Notes: generated by a model from the letters alone, not told the origin. Shown: positions 22,439 to 34,601, counted from the stretch's first letter. The stretch is DNA of 64,000 nucleotides from Podospora comata (GCA_017354895.1 CP071494.1:2728001-2792000); one strand, 5' to 3'. A program made the numbers and translations.

Positions 22439-23540
22439 TCAACCATCCTCTTCACCTGTTTCCTTCGTTTTCGCCGTCTTTTTCCTTGGTGCCCTTTTTC
22501 TCTTCACCTTCAGCAAATTTTCCACCTCCTTCTGCCCCCTAACCCTCAACGTCAACTCCTTCATCATCGTCCCCCAATGTACCTCACGCTTACACCTCGG
22601 ACACCCCCCTCCCACCGGCAATATTGCCCCCTCTCCACCTCCCTCCTCGCTTTTCAGCAAATACCTCCCCCAACACCTCAAATGTCCCACCCCCTCACAC
22701 CCCTCATTCGAGCAAACAGCATGTAGTCCCCCCTCCTCAGGGTCAATCTCCTCCTTGCACACCACGCAACTCCCCTGCCTCTCAAACTCAAAGATATCCT
22801 GCCCCTTCGCCACATACTCCTTAAGCGGCGCATAATCCAACGGCAAGCCATATATCCCCCAAGTCGGCACCTCCTCCCCTCCCCCATCCCCATCCAACCC
22901 CTCCCCTACCACACCCAACGGTTCCGAAGCCGACGCCCTCGCCACCACCGCCCCCTCATCCTCCCCAAAATCTGTCACAACCGGTAAACTCCCCCTCAAT
23001 TCCCTCTCCACCTTCCCACACCACCTCCCCCACGCAGCATGCACATCCCTCTTAAAAAAATGCACCCTCAACGGCCACCTCGCAAAACTCGGCACCGACA
23101 ACAACAAGTGCAAGTTTGCCAGAATCGAACTCAAACTCTTCGGCGGTCTCTTCGGCTGCCCATTCCTCTTCCGCTGGGTAGAAAACGCAAGGCGAGATTC
23201 AGAGGGTATGTGCAATGATGTGTGTGGGTTTGTTAGAGCCCATCTACAACACCAAAAAAAAAAATCAGTATCTTTACCCAAGGGATTACGTGGGGAAAGC
23301 TTACTCAAACTTCAAAGCGGCAGTTGAGCTGGCAAAACCAGAGACCAAAGCGACCATCTCCCATGGCCGGAGGGAGTTTCGTGATGTGCGCACTGCTCCG
23401 CCTTTGACGACCCCGTTGTGCTGGCTCAGGCGGCGGGGTGGGTTGGGTGTTGAGCCGATGTAGAGGGAGGAGTGGCGGACGGTGGAGCGGAGGATGTAGA
23501 CGCAGTAGAGGGCGGGGATCGGTCTGGGTTGGGGGGTCAT
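22439..23540 (-). CDS. SLX1: Structure-specific endonuclease subunit SLX1
   Basis: Two exons (23540-23305 and 23243-22439) encode 346 aa. The N-terminus holds the GIY-YIG nuclease: [20 protein letters not shown], then [11 protein letters not shown] with the catalytic Arg, and LKFEWALTNPH across the splice junction. The C-terminal half has an SLX1-type RING/PHD-like zinc finger: [45 protein letters not shown]1 acts with SLX4 in the nucleus to cut branched DNA such as Holliday junctions and replication flaps. A Lys/Arg-rich tail ([16 protein letters not shown]) probably helps nuclear import or DNA contact. Between the nuclease and the finger there is a longer acidic linker than in yeast. Confidence 0.95.
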
Positions 23541-24039
23541 TTTTGATGGTTTGATGATGCCGCGCGGTATCAGTGCATTCTGGTGGTAAGGATGTGTTTT
23601 GCGCCAAACTCAATCTCGCCGGGCAGGCGTAAGAAAGGAATGCAAAAATTTCATCAACCAGGCTTAGGAGTTCCCACCTCTGGATGATAATAATAAGACG
23701 GGATGCAGAAATCACAGATTGTCGTTGATGGAATTGTTCGAGAAGCGCAATCTCGAATTCCTTTGTTTACCTTTGGTCACCGGCAGACGTCGGTCCCTGG
23801 GGTGACGTCGCTCCCCTCCGAAGTGGGTCTCAAACTGACAGGGGTCCAATTCCCCGGAATACCAGCGCCAAGAGCTGTTCAGACTTCAACATGGAGAGAC
23901 CCCTTCGCCAGGCAAAACAAAGTACAAGATAATCAAGCAATTGCGAAATGCTGGGTATTAGCTAAGTCTACATAATCCTGAAACCTTGCATGCGATAAAA
24001 ACTCCGGTGAACAATTTTCCCAACCCCTCTGCCGTGCGA
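23541..24039. other. Intergenic, nothing recognised
   Basis: This lies between the start of SLX1 and the 3' end of the SF3a60 gene, both on the minus strand. One 90-codon plus-strand frame (23703-23975) has no motif. Confidence 0.5.
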
Positions 24040-25605
24040 CTACAACAGACCCTGCTTCTGAAGATCAAGGTAAACCTTCTCAGGCATGACATTGCCCTCA
24101 GCATCCTCCATCTGCACAACTGACCCGTCATCCACATGATACTTCTTCTCCTCCCTTTGGATCTTTTCCCAGAGCCTCATGGCCTCTGCAATCGAGGTGA
24201 TGTCTCGAAACAGATAGGTATTCGCGATGCCGAGACGCTTCAAGTTCGTGATGTGATTCGTCTCGTTGAAGTGCTTGTCGAACGCGCGACGGCCTCTGTA
24301 CACGAAGTTGCCACAAATCTCGCAGGGAAATTCCTGGCCCAAGCCGTGGAGACGGTACAGCCAGAAGGGGATCGGCTTGCCGTCCCAGGCCAGCGGAAGT
24401 TTGAGGGGGTTGTAGATCTTGTCGTCATCGTCGTTGTCCTCCTCCTCTTCGGGCGCTTGATTCTGTGGGGTGTTTGACATGTTGTAAAAGTTCTCCAACT
24501 CTTGGGCGCGTTCGCGCTCTGTCATACCCTGCCGTCGCTCCACGTTCACACGAGTATCGTCCTTTTCGGTACTCATGGCACTAGTGAGCTTCCTGACCCT
24601 AAACTCTCTCTCGGCAACAGCGCGTTCCCTCAGACGATGCGCCAGCGCAACAGGCGCATGGCTGTCTCCAACAGCAGCTGTTTCCTCCCACTTGGCCAAG
24701 ATCTCGGCGGCCTTGATATGTTTCCGCCCATTCAAGTGCCCCTTGTAGACGTTCTCATTCTTGAACTCTTTCTCGCAGGCCTCACACCACACCGCCTCAG
24801 ACGTCGAAAGGTTGCGCGACATCGCGTTCTTCTTGGCTGCCGCTGCTTCCTTTTGCCACCCCGGCACCTCGTCCTTCTCCCATGCCGTCTCAAACTCCTT
24901 CTCCCAGCCCTCATACACCTTGTCAAGGTTCTCTAGTGGGCGAGTCCGTCGCATAAAAGACTCCAAGTATGAAGCAAGGTCACCCAGGTACTTGAAGTAG
25001 TCGTCCGTCAACTTATCTGCCCGCTTGATTCCGCCCTTCCCTGGCTGAAAGTCGTCAAACACCTCGAGGTACTGCAGATAGGCCAAGCGCTTCGCGTTTG
25101 GCAAGTTCAGGTACGCCTCGTGGCAGGTGTGCAAATCGAAATATCGTCCATATGCTTCCTCGCCCGAGAACATGCTCTCCACAATGTATGGCTGATCGGG
25201 CCCCTTCCGCGGCTTGTACCATTGCTCTGAATTCTCGGCCTGCTCGCTGGGGTAGTTCCCGTGGTGCTCTTTGATCTTGTTGTACTGGACGTTGAACTCT
25301 TTGAATGGATCACCGGAGCTGATGTCCAAGATTTCTTTTGATCGTTCGCCGGCTTTATCTTCGTAGAGGGATAGGAGGATGGCCGACTGTTTTTGGATCT
25401 GGTCGAGCAATTGGGAGACTTCATGGTCACGGTTCAAGCGATCGCGGATCTATAAAGATGTTAGTATCAAGTGTGAGGCGGTCAACGGTGCTGGATGGAG
25501 GCCATCCCGACATACCTGTTTTGGTTCATCGCCCATGCGATCTGCAATTCCCTGCTCGAGGCGCTCCAGGTCCTCATGGATGTATCTCTGCTCCTCCAAC
25601 AACAT
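24040..25605 (-). CDS. sap61: Splicing factor 3A subunit 3 (SF3a60/SAP61/Prp9)
   Basis: Two exons (25605-25516 and 25449-24040) encode 499 aa, close to the 501 aa of human SF3A3. The N-terminal helix (MLLEEQRYIHEDLERLEQGI) is in exon 1 and fits the family start. Later blocks are a helical SF3a60 region, a matrin-type zinc finger (WCEACEKEFKNENVYKGHLN, then GRKH), and the C-terminal C2H2 finger of SF3a60 (CEICGNFVYRGRRAFDKHFN, ETNH). The protein is part of the U2 snRNP and is needed for its stable binding at the branch point. The acidic DNDDDD linker before the second finger is typical. Its promoter is shared with the divergent eIF4A3 gene. Confidence 0.96.
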
Positions 25606-26018
25606 TTTGGTCGTCAATATGTGTCTCGCTGGGGTTTTATGTGGTCAGATAGAGCAACACTGAAAATGAATTGCAGAATATGGAAAGCTCCAAAGCTCGA
25701 AGTTGGTTGTTATCGATATCTTTTTCGGCGCCACCAATTCGCAGCCAATTCATATGAAAGCACGGACGCACGGACGCACGCGCGCGTCCACGCGAGCTTG
25801 TTCACGTTCTGCCGGAGTTTGGCCGGGGAAAAAGTTTGGGTGGGTCCCGCTGTTCTTGCGCCGCCCCACAGTCCAAGTTGTCGCGCCGCCTCAACTTTCA
25901 GCAGCGCATTCCACTGGAACTTTTGTTTGAGCTTGCTTCAACCCACCTCAACCACATACGTCCATCAACCATACACAGCACCCCATCTCTCACCGTTTGC
26001 GCCAACTCGAAAATCAAG
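25606..26018. promoter_or_regulatory. Bidirectional promoter between SF3a60 and eIF4A3 genes
   Basis: Only 413 bp separate the two start codons, which point away from each other. The stretch has a purine-pyrimidine alternating ACGCACGGACGCACGCGCGCG segment near 25770 and a C/A-rich leader before the helicase ATG. Joint control is an inference from the arrangement. No named factor site was identified. Confidence 0.55.
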
Positions 26019-27334
26019 ATGGCTGAAGGTGGTATTGATCGCAAGGCCGATGAGAAGCTCACGTTCTCGACCTCGAAGGAGGTCACGGTCCACCCAACTT
26101 TCGAGTCCATGTCATTGAAGGGTAGGATCTCCAAGCTTGCGAGGCTACGTTGATCGTCAAGACTGACTACTGTTTCTTTACAGAGAGTCTCCTTCGTGGT
26201 ATCTATGCCTACGGCTACGAGTCGCCGTCCGCCGTCCAATCCAGAGCTATCGTTCAGATTTGCAAAGGTCGCGATACTATTGCCCAAGCCCAGTCCGGTA
26301 CTGGTAAAACGGCAACTTTCTCCATTAGTATGCTCCAAGTCATCGATACCGCTGTGCGCGAGACCCAGGCTCTTGTCCTTTCACCAACCCGCGAACTTGC
26401 GACACAGATTCAGAGCGTTGTCATGGCGTTGGGTGATTACATGAACGTGCAGTGCCATGCCTGCATTGGTGGAACAAACGTGGGCGAGGATATTCGCAAG
26501 CTCGACTACGGCCAGCACATCGTATCCGGCACTCCTGGCCGTGTTGCCGACATGATCAGACGTCGCCACTTGCGCACCCGCCATATCAAGATGTTGGTTC
26601 TGGATGAAGCCGACGAACTGCTCAACCAGGGTTTCCGGGAGCAGATCTACGATGTGTACCGCTACCTGCCACCCGCCACTCAGGTTGTGGTTGTGTCCGC
26701 TACTCTTCCCCACGATGTCCTTACCATGACGACCAAGTTCATGACCGATCCGGTTCGTATTCTCGTCAAGCGTGACGAGTTGACGCTCGAAGGCCTCAAG
26801 CAATACTTCATTGCCGTCGAAAAGGAGGACTGGAAGTTTGACACCCTTTGCGATCTCTACGATACCCTTACCATCACCCAAGCCGTAATTTTCTGTAACA
26901 CAAGGAGAAAGGTCGACTGGTTGACAGACAAGATGAGGGAGGCCAACTTCACTGTCAGCAGTATGCACGGTGACATGCCACAAAAGGAGCGTGACAGCAT
27001 TATGCAGGATTTTAGACAGGGCAACAGCAGAGTGTTGATCTCGACCGATGTGTGGGCTCGTGGTATCGACGTTCAACAAGTCAGTCTGGTCATCAACTAC
27101 GACCTTCCCAGCAATCGTGAGAACTACATCCACCGCATCGGTCGTTCGGGCAGGTTCGGGCGTAAGGGTGTCGCTATCAACTTCGTGACGACGGAGGATG
27201 TGCGCATCCTCCGCGATATCGAGTGTGAGTATTTTTCAATTCCCATTTGGGTCGCAGTCAGCTAACTGTGTCTAGTGTATTACTCCACTCAGATCGACGA
27301 AATGCCCATGAACGTGGCCGACCTCATTGCTTGA
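26019..27334 (+). CDS. FAL1: DEAD-box RNA helicase eIF4A3/FAL1
   Basis: Three exons (26019-26121, 26184-27224, 27276-27334) encode 400 aa, the usual length. Helicase motifs are in order: Q motif region, AQSGTGKT (I), PTRELA (Ia), TPGR (Ib), DEAD in VLDEADELL (II), SAT (III), RGIDVQQV (V) and [13 protein letters not shown] (VI). The C-terminus [18 protein letters not shown] is characteristic of eIF4A3 and FAL1 rather than eIF4A1. It is the ATP-clamping core of the exon junction complex in most eukaryotes and is involved in 18S rRNA processing as yeast Fal1. Both roles are possible here. Confidence 0.96.
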
Positions 27335-27744
27335 TTATGGTTGAGGATGGGTCGGTTTTCCATGTACTTCTACTGTCAACAGTAGACCATTTCGGCAAGT
27401 CAGGGAAGGGCTGGCTTGCCCCGCGACACAGGGTCCGGCAAAAAAGGTTGGGAGGAAAGGGGCCTCAGAATATGAAGGTAACGTGCCTTTCCTTTCGCCA
27501 TTATTTTTTCCGACGGCATGGCTGACTTGGCCTGAATCCTAAGCTATGCGAGAATGCAAATTTACGTATCATTATACCACAACGCTACCAATAGTGTCAA
27601 ATTATTTACTCAGAAAAGGGGTGATGCACTGGGATATTGGATGTGTACCTGTCAAACCTCAGTGGTCACTCTAGTAAAAAGGGATGGCGGTCCATTATCA
27701 GGCCAAAGTCAGCGATTACATTGTGCATCAAGAACTCTGTGCCC
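27335..27744. other. Convergent 3' regions
   Basis: This is the 3' flank of the eIF4A3 gene (plus) and of the rhodopsin-like gene (minus). Nothing else is recognised. Confidence 0.5.
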
Positions 27745-29055
27745 TCATTTCTCTGCTATTGCTTGCGACGCCCCCTTCTCAGCCTCCACGATGTCCCTCT
27801 CCTGCAGCTCTAAACTGTCACTATCCCTCTGACTCTGGTACATTGAAATCCACGTCTCCTTATCCTGATCGCCCACCCTCCGTGAAGGCTTCGACCCAAT
27901 AGTAGGCGGATTCCTTCCCTTTTGCTCCGCGACTCTGCCAGCGCCATCAGGCCCAGCTTCCGCATCCCCTGGCGTTTCCAAGCTGTCGCTATTGGACCCG
28001 GAAAAGAACCTCGGAAACAGCTTGCTGACCAACGGCTTGAGCGTCATGCAGCACGCGCAGGCGATGGCGGCGTTGATCTCGATGCAGGTTAGGTAGGCGA
28101 TGCTGACGTTGTCAAAGGTGAAGTCGGAGCGGGAGTATTGCTCGATCAAGTCCCATAGGCGGACTGCCGATATTGTGCAGACACTACATGCCCATTAGCC
28201 AAATCACAGTGTTGGGTAAAGGGGGAAGTGGCGTACAAGAAACCCAAAGTGAAAACACCGTATAGCATGGCCTTTTGTTTTGGCTTCATTTGCAGGTTGG
28301 CGATTATGGGGAGGGGGAGGATGTATAAAAGGATATCGGTGCCGATGTGGAGGCCTGTGTTCCCTAGCCAGAAGGGGCGTGGGTGGCAGTAGGCGTTTGG
28401 GTAAGTTGCTTTGTCCCAGAAGGCGGGGAGGGGGAGGCAGGCGGTTAGAACGGTGGTGAGGGTCCAGAGGCCGTTGGTGAGGATGACGATGAGGAGGATT
28501 AGGTGGACGTAGTAGCGGGCGTGGTGGTAGGTTAGGAGGCGGAGGTAGAGGAGGAGGAGGGAGAGTTTGGTTAGGAGGAGGGTTAGGAGGTAGTAGAGGA
28601 TTGTGTACCAGCCTGCCTGCAAGGGGGGGTGTTAGTGGGTTGAACTCTGGGGATAATAGGGGCAGTGGGAGTGGATATGGGGTTGGGAGAGTGCTCACCC
28701 TCGCCATTGGGATGATGAGGTCGGGGTTGATATCTAGTGTGTGTTTTCCTAGGCCGTAAACCGCTTCTGGATCTCGATTTGGTTAGCAATCAGTTAGCTG
28801 GGGTGTCGAAGGGGTATGCCTACGCTCAATCAGGCCTGCACATGTTGCTGCTGCAAAGACCAATGCCAGTAGTATAAGCCAGTCTTCTGCTCCGAGGATG
28901 TTGCGAAGTAAGATCCCTCGGGTGTAGAACCGCAGTCCTACAAATGTTGCTCCAATAACCCATGTGATCACGGCACAGGCGATGATGTTGACCTGGTAGG
29001 ACTCATCGGGGTTGGAGGTGAGATTTGGAAAGGTGACATTGCTTGGAGAAGACAT
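27745..29055 (-). CDS. Fungal rhodopsin-domain integral membrane protein
   Basis: Four exons (29055-28824, 28766-28699, 28616-28237, 28183-27745) encode 372 aa. Seven hydrophobic segments are expected. Visible ones include VNIIACAVITWVIGATFVGL, WLILLALVFAAATCAGLI, a long Leu-rich helix (ILYYLLTLLLTKLSLLLLYL), HLILLIVILTNGLWTLTTVL and the late AYLTCIEINAAIACACCMTL. Family marks are LRFYTR after TM1, GAEDW before TM2 and DNVSIAYLTCIEINAA near the end. These proteins (SAT5/Pth11-like superfamily, not light-sensing rhodopsins in the strict sense) sit in the plasma membrane and include likely receptors. The cytoplasmic tail is charged and Glu-rich. Ligand unknown. Confidence 0.88.
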
Positions 29056-30105
29056 TCCTCAAGTCTGGTCTGGACTCTGTTTGATGATGATCTCAAAACA
29101 GGTATGGTTGAACATTCTCTTCCTAGTATGGCGGGCTGTTTGTTCTTGACTGAGAAACATTTGACATGATGAGTTCAGGTTGTGACGAGACACGGGGTTG
29201 GTTATGAGCAAGAAGATGGCTGAGCTCAGCTTTTGGTTGTAATCGCCCATGGCTTGTGTCACGTATGTGTTGAATATGGAGATCAATGCTTGAGCATCAT
29301 CCCGGTATTGGTTGTTCCGTCGATCTCAGGGTGTGGTTGATCCCGCTGAGCTGGTGGAATGCGGGGCCAGCCGCGTCCGTTGCAAAGGGGGAAAGAGTGA
29401 CCACTCGGCCACGCCTGCCCTTCATAAGCAACAAGTTCGCTCCTGCTTTCATCAAAAACAGTCACATTGTACTATGGTTGGTCAAGTGATCAGCGGTCTC
29501 CTTCAACACGAAAACATCACTTGGTGGGCAATACTGCGGGTTCATCTCCCAAGATGGGCGCTCTCTCTCTTTTACAACAAAAGATTTTCTGGCGGCGTAG
29601 TCCCCTATGTTCTCAAAGTAACGAGGCCGCGCTGAGGGTTGTGGCGCTGGGGGAAATGATCAATCTCGTGACTTCTTTTTGCAGCTTTTCCCTTGATCTT
29701 TTCGAGTTATTTCCAGCCAACTTTGGTTTCCATGTCCTTTCACTCAAGTTGGTTGCCGGCCAAGTATTTCTCCGGCTTGAAGCATGATACGGCCGACTTT
29801 CGACACCAATGCGAGCTTACCTCCGTATCCCAATTTTAATCAGCAATCAGATGCAACGAGTCTAGCACCCTGTAGTCTATCTCTTTTGGCGCGGGAAAAC
29901 AAGAAGCCTTTACCGCATGAAAGTCGTGATAGCCGTGCGTGTTTGGCATTGAGAATCCCAGCGATGATCCGGCTCGACAAAACATCCGATGACATGCGTG
30001 CCAGCCAGGCTTAGGGCCCAGCATCACAGATACCATCGAGTATCCTCACATAAATCGATATTCTGCAGAAAGCAACTTAACTGCATGACATAAACGGCCC
30101 TCGTC
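29056..30105. other. Intergenic, nothing recognised
   Basis: This is the upstream side of the rhodopsin-like gene and the downstream side of the decayed kinase. The short frames have no motif. Confidence 0.5.
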
Positions 30106-30880
30106 CTACCGATCCATGTTCTTGGTCATCCACGGATGCTGGACAAGCTCACAGCTGGCATACGATCCGCCGGGCTGATTTTCATCATGCATCCCAGGAA
30201 ATCAAGAAATAGATTTATCTCATTCCGCCGCAGTCCGCACCACCATTTTTTGTGCTCTAATGGTGGCACACCTGTCGATTTAACCCCTTGATTCGTCCCT
30301 CTCCTTCGAATATGCTATTCACGGTCTCGGCATCTCCTTGAGCAAGCAGTTCTTTAGGGAAACATTCAAAATGGTTTACAATTTTCGCTGGGTGGTCTTT
30401 GAGCTTATGATACCCGTCAGGTGGTATCTATTTAGAGAATAAGCGTTGGGTCGCTTCTGGGGTCGATGGTGGTGTAGCATTCTATTACGGAACGGTTTAA
30501 GATCGGAGTATATTTTGCCTCGGTTCGGTTTTGTGTTGGGGTTGGGTGGTCGATGGGGAATTCAGACTTGATGAGGAATGTATCTTGGAATTTGATCATG
30601 ATGTTAGGTTGTCTGATATCTAGTAGATTTTTGAGAGGTTTAAATTTGGTGTTCATCAATTGTTAATCGCTGAACTGAGGCTTACCGGTATAAATGACAC
30701 TGCTTGCGTGGGCAAAATCAAGTACGAGTATGAGCTGGCCAGCGAACTTCCTCATCAAGGGGGTGGGAATGAGGTACTCGTGGAAGTAAGTAGGGAAAGT
30801 GGCCCAAACACGAGGCATGTCCTCAGAGTCCTACGCGGCCATTATCTTGGCAGTTGGCTCAAGTCCGCGCTTATCTTGAC
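30106..30880 (-). pseudogene. Decayed SRPK-like serine/threonine protein kinase
   Basis: Minus-strand pieces match the C-lobe of SR-protein kinases in order. The first is VWATFPTYFHEYLIPTPLM, continuing into RKFAGQLILVLDFAHASSVI. Then YTDIRQPNIMIKF is the catalytic loop, with the usual HTDIKPxN changed at His and Lys. Next comes DGYHKLKDHPAKIVNHFECF, then FLDFLGCMMKISPADR and ELVQHPWMTKNMDR as the C-terminus. A 66-nt GT-AG intron (30620-30685) sits exactly before the Asp of the catalytic loop. Lesions include a TAG near 30831, loss of the activation-segment region, stops after ICHH-type sequence and a frame change just before ELVQHPWM. The N-lobe is not visible. This is a clear kinase fossil of the host. 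Confidence 0.72.
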
Positions 30881-32257
30881 CAATGTGGTAAGATACCAAG
30901 GCAAAGATGATATCATCGTCACTGATAAGAATTTGAGGTTTCTTCGCCGTCAGAATTTGGCAAAAACAAAGCCCAAGCCTCTGCACAGCTCAGTCCTCGG
31001 CTTGAAGCTGCAGCTTGCTTGGTCAAAGATGACAGATGATAGCTTTCATTCTTTCCCTATCAGCACAACGCTGGTAGGATTCCAATCATATGATAAGGTG
31101 GCAGCTGGCTGTTGATATCCTCGTTCAAAAGGCATGTCACGTACCACAACAGGATAAACATTTCTCTTCAAGTCGCATTGGAACAATGTTCCACCGCTGA
31201 CAGAACACAGAATCGTGGCGATCGAATGATGGATCAGCGGTGAACTGCAAATTAGGAAGGTGGGATGTGAGGAAGAGGAAAGCCGCAGGCCAAACTAACT
31301 GATCTCAGCACGCTATACCGCACACTTCACCGGCTCGACCCCCTTCACTCGGCCAAATAATCGGTGCTCCGACTTCCACATGTCCGGACAATAGATCCTT
31401 AGGTAGACCCGTTGAGGAGTCTGAGTCGCCCGTCGTCCCTTGCTGACCATCCGGGAATGACTTCCCCGCAAAGCTTATTTGTGTAGACTCTGCCCCGCTC
31501 CCCTCCGCCCTGTTGATTCATGGGCTCGTATGGTTGACCATGGCTGATGGCTCACATCCGTTTGAAGACGCCAAAGTAGACAACGGGACCATGGAGGTGA
31601 AAGCTCAGAATAGCAATGGGCTCGCGCCTTCCGCCGACATCTGAGACAGCATCTTAGCCCATTGGCTCAAGAGACGGGAGCCGGCAGTCAACTGTCTTGT
31701 CGAACTTGGCATCGTCAATCAAGCATATGCCAAGGCGCCTGGCAAGCCACAATGGCGTGCTTGGCAGGTTCACACTTCTTTTGGCAGCCAAACCAATTCC
31801 TCATGACGTCCTGTCATCAACACTTCAACAGCATTCGCGCCGCCGTCAAAAAGTCCGGCGCCGTTGATCCTCCACGCCCTACATGCAGCCTTCTCGCCGG
31901 ATTTTGTGGGCTCCCCACATTTGACCCCTCCTCATGGTCACACTCGACGCGCCCACCCATTGTGCGGTCGGCAAGTAAGGGGGGAGGGGGGAGGGGGGAG
32001 GGGGGGGAGGCATTCATGGTTTACGAGAATCGTGATTTCATCAGGCACCGCGTGAGCGGCAACACGCTTACCCTAATCATGTCTGACCTACCGCCCTACA
32101 AAAAAATGCAGGTCTCTTCCCCGGTCCCCTGAGTTCCAGATAAGACGGACACCGGTCGGTCTCAGTCCGATAGTCCTGTCTTTTTCCCTTCCCCCACATA
32201 TTTCTCTCTTCGCTTCCCTAACCGCACCCCGCTACTTGAAGGGAATAAACCACATCC
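30881..32257. other. Intergenic, promoter of the JEN-like transporter at right
   Basis: No gene is supported. Sequence above 30880 may hold unrecognisable remains of the kinase N-lobe. A plus-strand frame at 31662-32132 has no motif. The G-rich tract at 31979-32010 is listed separately. Confidence 0.45.
31979..32010 (+). repeat. G-rich tract, potential G-quadruplex
   Basis: Runs of five to eight G separated by single A give four or more G-tracts within 32 bases on the plus strand, about 250 bp upstream of the transporter start codon. It could fold into a G-quadruplex in the non-template strand. A regulatory role is inference. Confidence 0.7.
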
Positions 32258-33936
32258 ATGGAGTCAACGCATCAGCCAGCTGATCCCATCGCCAAGGGAA
32301 TTCTTCCTACAGCAAAGCAAGGCGTAAGGGATTTATTCAACTTCAAGCAACGAATCGTCGTCACAGATCACCTTGGTCATACAAGGACAGAATGGGCGCG
32401 TCCGATTCCTCTCAAGAACCCCATCAGCCTGTTAGCCCAGTTATCAGCGCGCGATTGGCTCTTCTTCATCGTCGGCTTCGCAGCCTGGACAGCAGATGCC
32501 TTTGACTTCCACGCTCTTTCGATTCAGCAAAAGAAGCTGGCTGATTACTATGGCACGACAAAGACCGAAATATCTACCGCCATCACGCTCACACTACTGC
32601 TTCGATCAATAGGCGCGGCGATGTTCGGCCTCGCTGGTGACAAGTGGGGACGGAAATGGCCCATGGTGTTCAACATGATTGTATTGGGTGTGTTGCAGAT
32701 TGCCACAATCTACAGCAGCACGTTCCAGCAGTTTTTGGCTGTCAGAGCCCTGTTTGGCTTGTTCATGGGCGGAGTGTAGGTTCTTCTCTCGTTGCCCAAA
32801 ACTTTAACCATGTGCTGACCACCGTGTAATAGCTACGGCAATGCTATCGCCATGGCCCTAGAGAACAGCCCAGTCGACGCCCGCGGCCTCATGTCTGGAA
32901 TCCTCCAGCAAGGATACTCGCTCGGATATGTGTGCGCTGCTTGTGCCAATCTGGGTGTTGGTGGCGCGACGGAGAGCTGGAAGACAGTCTTTTGGATTGC
33001 CGCCGCTATTTCGATCTTTGTTGGCCTCGTGCGTTGTCTCTTCCCCGAGTCTAGGCAGTTCATCGAAGCTCGCGCTGCTGGCAAGGCGCAGGCAAACCCC
33101 TCTGCGTTTTGGAAGGAAACGCGGGTGATGCTTGCGCAAGAGTGGAAGATGTGCGTTTATTGCATTATTCTGATGACGTGGTTCAACTGTACGCTTTATT
33201 TCCCAAGTCGTTGACTGGGTTGGTACTGACACATGCCCTGATAGACTACAGCCACACCTCCCAAGACAGCTACACGACCTTTATGCTGACGCAGAAGGAG
33301 CTCGAGAACGCTGGAGCCAGTCGGGCAAGTATCATCATGAAGGCCGGCGCTTGCGTGGGAGGGACCATCATCGGGTACATCTCCCAGTGGTTCGGCCGCC
33401 GCAGAACAATCATCGTCGCGTCGCTCATCAGCATGGCGCTCATCCCTGCGTGGATTCTCCCCACAGATGAAGGCGGTCTTTCAGCAAGCGGCTTCTTCAT
33501 GCAATTCTTTGTCCAGGGTGCCTGGGGCGTGATTCCCATCCATTTGAATGAGCTCTCGCCACCTGCCTTCCGCTCATCCTTCCCAGGTATCACCTACCAG
33601 CTCGGCAATATGATCTCCTCCCCATCAGCGCAGATCGTCAATGCTATAGCCGAGAGCACGTTTGTTGTGAGTGCTTCTGGGAAGATGGTGGAGGCGTATG
33701 GTCCCGTGATGGGCATCGCGACGGCGATTATCGCTTTTGGGATCGCGACGTGGGTTGCGGTTGGGCCGGAGAAGCGCGGGAGGGAGTTCGAGAAGGTGTT
33801 GCCGGCGGGGATGAATATTATGCAAAATGGGACAAGGGCGAATGATCTTGAGTCTGGGTCGGCGAGTAATGATGAGGGGAAGGGGGAGACTAGTGAGTTG
33901 GAGACGGTGCCGACTAAGGGGTTGAGTGAGAAGTAA
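32258..33936 (+). CDS. JEN1: JEN-type monocarboxylate/proton symporter (MFS)
   Basis: Three exons (32258-32775, 32833-33188, 33245-33936) encode 521 aa with about 12 membrane segments. The second splice junction builds NYYSHTSQDSYTT, which fits the JEN signature NxxS/THxS/TQDxxxT exactly, a motif reported as essential for transport in yeast Jen1. Other MFS marks are GLAGDKWGRKWP (loop 2-3 motif), FDFHALSIQ in TM1 and YISQWFGRRRTI (loop 8-9). The family imports lactate, pyruvate and related acids with protons at the plasma membrane and is usually repressed by glucose. Substrate range (mono- or dicarboxylate) cannot be told from sequence by eye. The last 40 residues are Glu/Ser-rich and cytoplasmic. 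Confidence 0.92.
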
Positions 33937-34601
33937 GGGGGTTGGTTTGAGATTGGGAGGCTGGTTTATTGGTTGGAAACATAACTTTTGTGTGATTGGC
34001 GGGTCGGGGACAGGGGGTTTCTTGTTTGGATGTTGGATTGACTGGTTTGGGTTGTGAAGTTTTTCTCTGGGAAGGAAGTTGGGGAGTAGACAAGTCGTCT
34101 ACCTTACAGTAGCAGGGCGTCAGTTACATCCGTCTTTCCTGTATCAAGGCCTGATCGCACCCTTGATAATAGGCCCTTTTCTCAATGGAATTTTTGGCTT
34201 GGAAATGCACCATTTTTGGCCGAGGCTTTGCTGTGGAGCCCACTCACTTGAAGCTATTCCCAGTTTTTGCAACATTTACCACACAGCCAATACTGAGTGC
34301 AATGAGGCGAAGATAGTATCAAAATATTCGCAATTAGGCTTAATATATGGCTAATTTTGGTATTTTGCTTTCAATGTTGAACCCACCCAACTTTGGTCCT
34401 TTGGCCAAAATAAAAGAGGTACGATCAGACCCTGCAGTCTCTATTATTTGGTAGAGCGTGCAGACCATGGCACGTGCACCTCCAGCACTTATTCTCCCGA
34501 TCAACTGAATATTGGCCCTGACTTGTCTTGCACTTAACATTCATTCCAACGTCGCAGAACTTTTTCCGGACCAATCTTTTCATACTCACCCTTCCACTAC
34601 C
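33937..34601. other. Intergenic, nothing recognised
   Basis: This is the 3' flank of the transporter and the upstream side of the F-box pseudogene. No supported feature. Confidence 0.5.

Noticed and set aside
30660-31115. 151-codon plus-strand frame over the kinase remnant
   Set aside because: It begins at a TTG and lies opposite sequence that clearly encodes kinase motifs on the minus strand.
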